Positions 1 through 5,316 of a DNA stretch of 5,316 nt are shown one piece after another; positions within the stretch are counted from its first letter, which is position 1; the number at the start of each line of letters is the position of its first letter. Under the pieces are notes generated by a model. The model saw nothing but the letters and a program-made list of their open reading frames with translations, ran no database searches and was not told the origin of the DNA. Both the position numbers and the translations under genes were made by a program. The DNA lies in the NCBI GenBank assembly GCA_002862965.1, contig PKCW01000181.1:1-5316 (forward strand), read 5' to 3'. Source of the stretch: Pseudomonadota bacterium (lineage in GTDB: Bacteria > Pseudomonadota > Gammaproteobacteria > UBA5335).

Positions 1-64
1 CTGGCCCGGTTCCGGCCGCATGACGGCGCCAGGGATCGGCAGGCCACCGACGAGGCAGGGGTGA
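1..64 (+). other. probable 3' end of an unidentified upstream gene
   Basis: The left 60 bases carry no start of their own. One frame beginning at base 2 stays open from the edge and stops at TGA 62-64, overlapping the GTG start of the next gene in a GTGA junction, the same type of junction seen twice further on. Its last 20 residues read WPGSGRMTAPGIGRPPTRQG, which I do not recognise. A second frame stops earlier, at TGA 21-23, and could equally be the end of the upstream gene. In many proteobacteria mnmG precedes rsmG, but these residues do not look like the usual MnmG C-terminus. The true identity lies outside the window. Confidence 0.3.
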
Positions 65-555
65 ACGCAGCAGACTGGATTTCGGCCTTGGGCCTCGCCC
101 CGCATCCGGAGGGCGGTTACTTCCGTCGCACCTACGCCAGCGAGCGGCGATCGGCAACGGACCGGTCCGCCTCCCGGCCGCTGATGACGAGCATTTACTA
201 CCTGCTCACGCGCGAGCGGCCGACGGGTCATCTGCACCGGAATCGCTCCGACATCGTCCATTTTTTCCATGCCGGCGCGCCGATCGTTTACTGGCTCGTG
301 CTGCCGGACGGGCGGATCGAACGGCAGGTGCTGGGGCCCGATCCGACGCAGGGGCAGGTGCTGCAGCTCACCGTTCCCGGCGGGGTGTGGAAGGCGAGCC
401 GACTCGAAGTCGGCGAGTATGGTCTGCTCAGCGAGGCCGTCGCTCCTGGCTTCGATCCGGCCGACCGGGACATGGCGGGCAGCGCGGAAATGCGCCGACT
501 GTATCCCGCGCACTGGCCCCTGATCTCCACGCTGATCGGGAATGGCGAGGCATGA
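61..555 (+). CDS. cupin-superfamily protein, DUF985 family
   Basis: This 164-residue protein is a single small beta-barrel of the cupin type, close to the usual DUF985 length of about 150-170. The visible family signatures are HPEGGYFRRTY at residues 15-25, SIYYLL at 44-49, HLHRNRSDIVHFFHAG at 57-72, VPGGVWKASRLE at 105-116 and VAPGFDPAD at 127-135. Histidines 57, 59, 67 and 70 lie where cupins often bind ligand or metal, but metal binding is only an inference. Members of the family are soluble and mostly of unknown function; a sugar- or nucleotide-related ligand has been suggested for relatives such as yeast YML079w. The GTG start at 61 is preferred because it puts the family motif at the usual distance from the N-terminus and has GAGG at 52-55 upstream, although the frame is open to the left edge. 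It overlaps rsmG by ATGA, so the two are probably translationally coupled. Confidence 0.9.
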   Translation: MNAADWISALGLAPHPEGGYFRRTYASERRSATDRSASRPLMTSIYYLLTRERPTGHLHRNRSDIVHFFHAGAPIVYWLVLPDGRIERQVLGPDPTQGQVLQLTVPGGVWKASRLEVGEYGLLSEAVAPGFDPADRDMAGSAEMRRLYPAHWPLISTLIGNGEA

Positions 556-1196
556 ACCGCGAACTGGATTCCCTGCTGGTTGCCGGCCTCGAGGCGATGG
601 GGCTGAACGTTGCCGCCGCCGATCGGCAGCGCCTGCTGGCCTTTCTGGATCTGCTGGCCGAATGGAACGGTGCCTATAATCTGACCGCAGTGCGCAATCC
701 CAGGGACATGGTGCCGCGCCATCTGCTGGACAGCCTGACGGTGCTGCCCTGGTTGCGGGGCGCGCGCATCGTCGATGTCGGCAGCGGCGCCGGTCTGCCG
801 GGCATTCCGCTGGCCATCGCCGACGCCGGGCGGCGGTACGTTCTTGTCGAGAGCAACGGCAAGAAGGTGCGATTTCTAAGGCAGGCGGTGCTGTGTCTGG
901 GGCTGTCCCATGTCGAGATCCTGCACGGGCGCGCCGAGGCCGCGGTCCTGGCCTGCCCGGCCGACACCGTCGTGGCGCGCGCGGTAACGGATCTGGCGCA
1001 GCTCTGCGCCTACGCCCGGCATCTCGGCGGCCCCGAGATGCGACTCGTGGCCATGAAAGGACCGGATGTCGAGACCGAACTGACCGGGATTCCGGCCGAC
1101 TTCGCGCTGCAGGAGGTGGTTTCCGTGACCGTTCCCGGGCTGGATGCGGGGCGCCGGCTGGCTGTTTTGCAACGGGCGCGAGAGCCGTCCGCGTGA
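552..1196 (+). CDS. rsmG: 16S rRNA (guanine-527-N7)-methyltransferase RsmG (GidB)
   Basis: The product, 214 residues against 207 in E. coli, is the SAM-dependent enzyme that places N7-methyl on G527 of 16S rRNA in the 530 loop of the small subunit; in E. coli and other bacteria its loss gives low-level streptomycin resistance. Family signatures are WNGAYNLTA at residues 38-46, RHLLDSL at 56-62, the SAM-binding glycine loop VDVGSGAGLPGIPLAI at 74-89, VESNGKKVRFLRQ at 99-111 (the acidic residue E100 replaces the Asp found in many homologs), the conserved Arg143 in VARAV and MKG at 168-170. The ATG at 552 overlaps the cupin stop (ATGA) and has GGCGAGG at 544-550 as ribosome binding site, inside the previous gene. 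A longer open frame upstream overlaps the cupin gene and is not used. It is followed closely by parA, a common arrangement in proteobacteria. Confidence 0.97.
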   Translation: MNRELDSLLVAGLEAMGLNVAAADRQRLLAFLDLLAEWNGAYNLTAVRNPRDMVPRHLLDSLTVLPWLRGARIVDVGSGAGLPGIPLAIADAGRRYVLVESNGKKVRFLRQAVLCLGLSHVEILHGRAEAAVLACPADTVVARAVTDLAQLCAYARHLGGPEMRLVAMKGPDVETELTGIPADFALQEVVSVTVPGLDAGRRLAVLQRAREPSA

Positions 1197-1220
1197 GAGA
1201 TCGACGATGAGGAAGCCAGC

Positions 1221-2030
1221 GTGGCCCGCATAATCGCAATCACCAATCAGAAGGGCGGCGTCGGCAAGACCACCACCACGGTCAACCTCGCGGCCGCTCT
1301 GGCCCTGGCCCGCAAGAAGGTGTTGCTCGTCGATCTCGACCCGCAGGGCAATGCCACCGTGGGCTGCGGCATCGCGGTCGCCGAAGACGCGCTCACCGCA
1401 TGCGACGTGCTGCTCGGCGACTGCACGCTCGCCGAGGCGCAGCGCGAGGTGGGAAAAGGAGGCTTCCACGTCCTGCCGGCCACCGGCGATCTCACCGCGG
1501 CCGAAGTCGGGCTGCTGCAGCGGGATCACCGGGAAACCGCACTGGCCCGCGCCCTGGCGGCCTCGCCGCAGCCGTTCGACTACGTGTTGATCGATTGTCC
1601 GCCGTCGCTCAATCTGCTGACGCTCAACGCTCTGGTCGCGGCGGACGGTGTGCTGATTCCCATGCAATGCGAGTATTACGCGCTGGAAGGACTCAAGGCG
1701 CTGCTGGGAACGATCGACGGGGTCCGGCGCGGCCCGAATCCCGCACTCGAAATCGAGGGACTGTTGCGCACCATGTTCGACCCCCGCAACCGCCTGGCCC
1801 GCGACGTTTCCGAGCAGTTGCTGCGCCATTTCGGCGACAAGGTCTATCGCTCCATCGTGCCGCGCAATGTCCGGCTGGCGGAGGCACCGAGCTACGGGCT
1901 GCCCTGCGTGCTCCTCGATCGCGGCGCGCAGGGCAGCGCGGCCTATCTCGCCCTGGCCGGCGAGATGTTGCGTCGCCACGCCCGCGGACGGACGACCGCC
2001 ATCACGGATCTCACGGGAGCTGCCACATGA
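1221..2030 (+). CDS. parA: chromosome-partitioning ATPase ParA (Soj)
   Basis: This 269-residue protein is a MinD/ParA-type ATPase that binds DNA non-specifically as an ATP dimer and is stimulated by ParB to move origin regions apart. The deviant Walker A box KGGVGKTTT runs from residue 11 to 19 with the signature lysine K11 and K16; Walker A' is VDLDPQGN at 37-44 (catalytic D40); Walker B is LIDCPP at 123-128 (D125). The PRNVRLAEAPSYG segment at 214-226 is typical of chromosomal Soj. The lack of an N-terminal helix-turn-helix domain separates it from long plasmid ParA proteins of the P1/F type. The GTG start at 1221 directly precedes ARIIAITNQKGG, the usual N-terminus, and has GAGGAAG at about 1208-1214 upstream. 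It lies 24 bases after rsmG and overlaps parB by ATGA. Confidence 0.97.
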   Translation: MARIIAITNQKGGVGKTTTTVNLAAALALARKKVLLVDLDPQGNATVGCGIAVAEDALTACDVLLGDCTLAEAQREVGKGGFHVLPATGDLTAAEVGLLQRDHRETALARALAASPQPFDYVLIDCPPSLNLLTLNALVAADGVLIPMQCEYYALEGLKALLGTIDGVRRGPNPALEIEGLLRTMFDPRNRLARDVSEQLLRHFGDKVYRSIVPRNVRLAEAPSYGLPCVLLDRGAQGSAAYLALAGEMLRRHARGRTTAITDLTGAAT

Positions 2031-2893
2031 ACCGCAAGCGAGGGCTGGGGCGCGGACTGGACGCCCTGCTGGGCGGCGTTGCTCTGGCGGGCCCGGCGGG
2101 TCCGGGGGAGGTGCTCGAACGGCTGCCGATCGAGCAGTTGCAGCGGGGGCGTTACCAGCCCCGACTGCAGATCGAGCCCGAAGCCCTGGCGGATCTGGCC
2201 GAATCGATCCGCGCCCAGGGCATTCTGCAGCCGCTCGTGGTGCGGCCCAGCGGCGGTCGCTACGAGATCATCGCGGGCGAACGGCGCTGGCGCGCCGCCC
2301 AGCTCGCGGGGCTGCGCGAGGTGCCCTGTCTGGTGCGCGAGGTGCCCGATCAGGCCGCCATGGCGATCGCCTTGATCGAAAACATCCAGCGTGAAGACCT
2401 CAATCCCATGGAGGAGGCGCTCGCCCTGGCGCGCCTGCAGGATGAGTTCGCGCTCACCCATGAACAGATCGCCGGCACGGTCGGCCGTTCGCGCTCCGCG
2501 GTGACCAATCTCCTGCGCCTCAACGAGCTGGAGCCGGTCGTGCGCAAGCTGCTGGAAGACGGCCGCCTGGAAATGGGTCACGGCCGGGCCCTGTTGGGAT
2601 TGAAGGGTGGCGCGCAGTGCGAGGCGGCCGCGCAGGTGGCGCAGCGCAAGCTGACCGTGCGCCAGACCGAGGCGCTGGTGCGGCGCTTGCAGCACCCCCG
2701 GCCCGCCGGAGCGGCGCCGGATCCCAACCTCGGCCGCCTGCAGCGGGCTCTCTCCGAGCAGTTGGGTACCGGCGTCACCATTCAGGACCGCGGCGGCAAG
2801 GGGTCGATCCGCATCGACTACCATTCGCTCGAACAGCTCGACGGCCTGCTCGCCGCATTGGGGCAAACGCCCGAGGACGAATTCCAGCATTGA
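2027..2893 (+). CDS. parB: chromosome-partitioning protein ParB (Spo0J), CTPase clamp
   Basis: This 288-residue protein binds parS sites near the origin, loads as a CTP-dependent sliding clamp and triggers ParA ATP hydrolysis. The N-terminal KRGLGRGLDALLG at residues 4-16 is the conserved ParA-activating peptide. The CTP-binding domain shows GILQPLVVR at 65-73, GERRWRAAQ at 84-92 and ENIQREDLNPMEEA at 118-131. A helix-turn-helix for parS recognition lies at about 143-168 (LTHEQIAGTVGRSRSAVTNL). A proline- and alanine-rich linker near 225-235 leads to a C-terminal dimerisation domain ending about residue 278. All motifs appear intact. The ATG overlaps the parA stop, giving coupled synthesis of both partners. 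The last codon and stop overlap the predicted -35 box of the atp promoter. Confidence 0.97.
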   Translation: MNRKRGLGRGLDALLGGVALAGPAGPGEVLERLPIEQLQRGRYQPRLQIEPEALADLAESIRAQGILQPLVVRPSGGRYEIIAGERRWRAAQLAGLREVPCLVREVPDQAAMAIALIENIQREDLNPMEEALALARLQDEFALTHEQIAGTVGRSRSAVTNLLRLNELEPVVRKLLEDGRLEMGHGRALLGLKGGAQCEAAAQVAQRKLTVRQTEALVRRLQHPRPAGAAPDPNLGRLQRALSEQLGTGVTIQDRGGKGSIRIDYHSLEQLDGLLAALGQTPEDEFQH

Positions 2894-2918
2894 CCCGCCA
2901 CGGGGCGGTCATTATACT
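2890..2918 (+). promoter_or_regulatory. predicted sigma-70 promoter of the atp operon
   Basis: TTGACC at 2890-2895 matches the -35 consensus at five of six positions, and TATACT at 2913-2918 matches the -10 consensus at five of six, with an ideal 17-base spacer (2896-2912). The -35 box covers the TGA stop of parB. The start of transcription would be near 2925, leaving a leader of about 85 bases before atpI. This is the only AT-rich spot in the surrounding GC-rich sequence. The site is read directly from sequence; its activity is inferred. It fits the known placing of a main atp promoter ahead of atpI in enterobacteria. Confidence 0.6.
2895..2908. repeat. inverted repeat in the promoter spacer
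   Basis: CCGCC at 2895-2899 and GGCGG at 2904-2908 are perfectly complementary around a four-base loop (ACGG). The repeat follows the parB stop at once and fills most of the spacer between the predicted -35 and -10 boxes. It could be a weak hairpin at the end of parB mRNA, but only a poor T run follows (TCATTATACTT), so it is not a convincing terminator. It could also be an operator, or chance in GC-rich DNA. Confidence 0.35.
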
Positions 2919-3008
2919 TGCCGCGCTTCCGAGGGGCGGCGAGGCCATTTTCCGCGTGCCTCCCGAAGTTGCGCAGTGTGTTTCCCCCAAGGTCGTTGAA
3001 TTGCATCG

Positions 3009-3377
3009 ATGGGCCGGCTGATTCGGTGGCAAGCCGCCGTAACGCTGGCCATGGCAGCGATTGCGGCCTGTTGGTACGGCTGGGCCGGCGTGATGGCGGC
3101 CTGTCTGGGGGGTGGCGGAAACCTGCTCGCAGCAGCGACCTTCATGGTCAGGACGGCGCTATTGCCGCCCGACGCCACGCCTCAAGCCCGGCTGGCCGCG
3201 ATGGTGCGTGCCGAGGCCGTGAAATGGGGCGCCAGCATCGGCATGTTTGCAGCCGCCGCCATGTTCTTGCCGAGGCAGTTTCTGGTGGTCATTGCGGCCT
3301 TTGTGGCCACGACCGGGGTTTATTGGTTCGCCCTCCTGTGGGACGTGCCGGATGACAGGCCTAAAGGGGTTGATTGA
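3009..3377 (+). CDS. atpI: ATP synthase subunit I (AtpI), Fo assembly factor
   Basis: This 122-residue membrane protein is close to the 126 residues of E. coli AtpI. Family members help assemble or stabilise the c-ring and are not part of the finished enzyme; in E. coli the gene is dispensable. Four hydrophobic segments are visible at about residues 9-23, 26-46, 72-87 and 90-110, with a glycine cluster (ACLGGGGNLL, 31-40) in the second, and a positively charged loop between segments two and three. The ATG at 3009 is the first start after the in-frame stop at 2997-2999, so the start is well bounded, but the ribosome binding site is poor: AAGG at 2989-2992 is 16 bases away. Low translation would suit an assembly factor. 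The identity rests on length, topology and place at the head of the atp operon, since the family is weakly conserved. Confidence 0.92.
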   Translation: MGRLIRWQAAVTLAMAAIAACWYGWAGVMAACLGGGGNLLAAATFMVRTALLPPDATPQARLAAMVRAEAVKWGASIGMFAAAAMFLPRQFLVVIAAFVATTGVYWFALLWDVPDDRPKGVD

Positions 3378-4463
<1,086 letters not shown>

Positions 4464-4466
4464 GGC

Positions 4467-4491
4467 ACCCGGCCATCCGGTTGTTTTGGGT
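4467..4491 (+). other. possible small hairpin in the atpE-atpF gap
   Basis: CCGG at 4469-4472 and CCGG at 4477-4480 can pair around CCAT, and TTGTTTT follows at 4481-4487. An alternative pairing joins ACCC at 4467-4470 with GGGT at 4488-4491. The four-base stem is too short for a good terminator, and the atp operon clearly continues downstream. It could modestly stabilise or attenuate the message after atpE, or be chance. Confidence 0.22.
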
Positions 4492-4518
4492 TAGAACACG
4501 AATCGCGGAGAAGTTATC

Positions 4519-4989
4519 GTGGGCATCAACGCCACTTTGCTAGGCCAGATGATCACCTTCGGGCTGTTCGTCTGGTTCATGATGAAGTTCGTCTGGCCGC
4601 CCCTGACGCAGGCCATGCAGGAGCGTCAGCGCAAGATCGCCGAAGGTCTTGCGGCGGCCGAGCAGGGCAATACCCAGCTCGAGCGTTCGCGGCAGGAAGT
4701 CGAGGCGACGCTGCAGGCTGCACGCCAGCAGGCGGCCGAGATCCTCGCCCAGGCGAATCGCCGCGGTACCGAGATGGTCGAGCAGGCCAAGCTGGCAGCC
4801 CGGGAAGAAGGCGAGCGGCAGATCCGCTCGGCCGAAGCCCTCATCGCCCAGGAGATCTCCCAGGCGCGGGAAGCCCTGCGCAGGGAAGTGGCCGATCTGG
4901 CCACTGCCGGTGCCGGGCGCATTCTCCGGCGCGAAATCGATCCGGCTGCCCATCGCGATCTCGTCGACGCGCTCGTCGGCCAGATCTGA
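4519..4989 (+). CDS. atpF: F-type ATP synthase Fo subunit b (peripheral stalk)
   Basis: Two b subunits form the stalk that ties F1 to subunit a and resists rotation. The protein has 156 residues, exactly the E. coli length. The N-terminal [10 protein letters not shown] matches E. coli MNLNATILGQ and fixes the GTG at 4519 as the start; GGAG at 4507-4510 lies eight bases upstream. A single membrane helix spans about residues 5-25 (ending in MMKFVWPP), followed by the conserved Arg36 of the QERQRKI segment, and then a long charged helix rich in Ala, Glu, Gln and Arg from about 30 to 135, which is the dimeric right-handed coiled coil. The end, about 136-156, is the delta-binding part. It is separated from atpE by 55 bases and from atpH by 11. 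Confidence 0.97.
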   Translation: MGINATLLGQMITFGLFVWFMMKFVWPPLTQAMQERQRKIAEGLAAAEQGNTQLERSRQEVEATLQAARQQAAEILAQANRRGTEMVEQAKLAAREEGERQIRSAEALIAQEISQAREALRREVADLATAGAGRILRREIDPAAHRDLVDALVGQI

Positions 4990-5000
4990 TCGGGGGTTCC

Positions 5001-5316
5001 ATGTCGGATGTAAGCACACTGATCCGTCCCTACGCCAAGGCCGTGCTCGATCTGGCTCGGCAGCCCGGCGCGTCGCTGGCGGACTGGCAGCAACGGCTCG
5101 ACCTTCTGGCCGCGCTCGTCGAGTACCCGGCGATCCGTGAAGCGCTGGAGAACCCGCGGCAGACCGCCGAGCAGACCCGGCAGTTGATCGTCGATGCCAT
5201 CGGCCCCGAATTGGGTGACGAGGGCATCAATCTGGTTTCGCTGCTGATCGAAAACCGCCGCTTGCTGCTGGCGCCCCGGATCGCCGCCGTGTATGCCGCG
5301 CTGCGAACCGAGGCGG
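5001..5316 (+). CDS. atpH: F-type ATP synthase F1 subunit delta, N-terminal part (cut by window edge)
   Basis: The open frame from ATG 5001 runs without a stop to the right edge and gives 105 residues of a protein that should have about 178. The start MSDVSTLIRPYAKAVLDLA contains the RPYAKA signature (residues 9-14) at the same place as in E. coli delta. The sequence then follows the helical N-terminal domain that sits on top of the alpha-beta hexamer, including the conserved ENRRLLLAP segment near 86-94 (E. coli ENGRLNALP). Delta connects F1 to the C-terminal ends of the b subunits. A G run at 4992-4996, four bases before the ATG, is a modest ribosome binding site. It is incomplete only because of the window limit; atpA would be expected next. 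Confidence 0.96.
   Translation, partial: MSDVSTLIRPYAKAVLDLARQPGASLADWQQRLDLLAALVEYPAIREALENPRQTAEQTRQLIVDAIGPELGDEGINLVSLLIENRRLLLAPRIAAVYAALRTEA

Noticed and set aside
387..551. Upstream 55-codon extension of rsmG from ATG 387
   Set aside because: It would overlap most of the cupin C-terminus, its residues do not match RsmG, and the ATG at 552 gives the normal family length and a good ribosome site.
876..1979. Open frame of 367 codons on the minus strand across rsmG and parA
   Set aside because: It crosses two clear genes and their junction, has a biased low-complexity composition and no family signature.
1400..2026. Upstream 209-codon extension of parB from ATG 1400
   Set aside because: It is the out-of-frame shadow of parA; ParB proteins start with the KRGLGRGLDALLG region that follows the ATG at 2027.
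1943..2890. Open frame of 315 codons on the minus strand opposite parB
   Set aside because: It mirrors the parB coding frame and shows no motifs; parB itself is complete and well supported.
2894..2919. Rho-independent terminator after parB
   Set aside because: The stem is only five base pairs and is followed by TCATTATACTT rather than a T run; the same bases make better sense as a promoter.

Overview
This window is a compact, all-plus-strand piece of the chromosomal replication/segregation and energy locus of a GC-rich (roughly 65% by eye) proteobacterium. Gene order is cupin (DUF985) - rsmG - parA - parB - atpI - atpB - atpE - atpF - atpH (cut by the right edge). The rsmG-parA-parB-atp arrangement and the E. 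coli-like lengths and sequences of the Fo subunits (for example a 156-residue b subunit and a gamma-type AtpI) point to Gammaproteobacteria or the related Acidithiobacillia. Species cannot be told from the sequence alone.

Region 1 (about 1-2893) is a tightly packed operon. The end of an unidentified upstream gene probably overlaps the cupin start (GTGA). Cupin to rsmG and parA to parB overlap by ATGA, and rsmG to parA are 24 bases apart. The cupin protein is the only non-standard member. RsmG methylates 16S rRNA; ParA and ParB form the chromosome segregation pair. No parS site is visible inside the window.

Region 2 (2894-3008) is the only sizeable intergenic space. It holds a good sigma-70-like promoter (TTGACC, 17-base spacer, TATACT) whose -35 box overlaps the parB stop codon. 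This probably starts the atp operon, with a leader of about 85 bases.

Region 3 (3009-5316) is the start of the F-type ATP synthase operon: AtpI (assembly factor), then the membrane Fo subunits a, c and b, then the N-terminal 105 residues of delta. All the essential residues of proton translocation that can be read are present (a-subunit Arg198, c-subunit Asp64), and the c subunit lacks the sodium-binding pattern, so a proton-driven enzyme is expected. The c-subunit gene has by far the strongest ribosome binding site, in keeping with its high copy number.

I found no mobile elements, CRISPR, tRNA or rRNA genes, and no convincing new biological system. The region is a conserved housekeeping locus. 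The points worth a second look are the cupin gene's place in the operon, the atp promoter with an inverted repeat in its spacer, and the atpE translation start and downstream hairpin.
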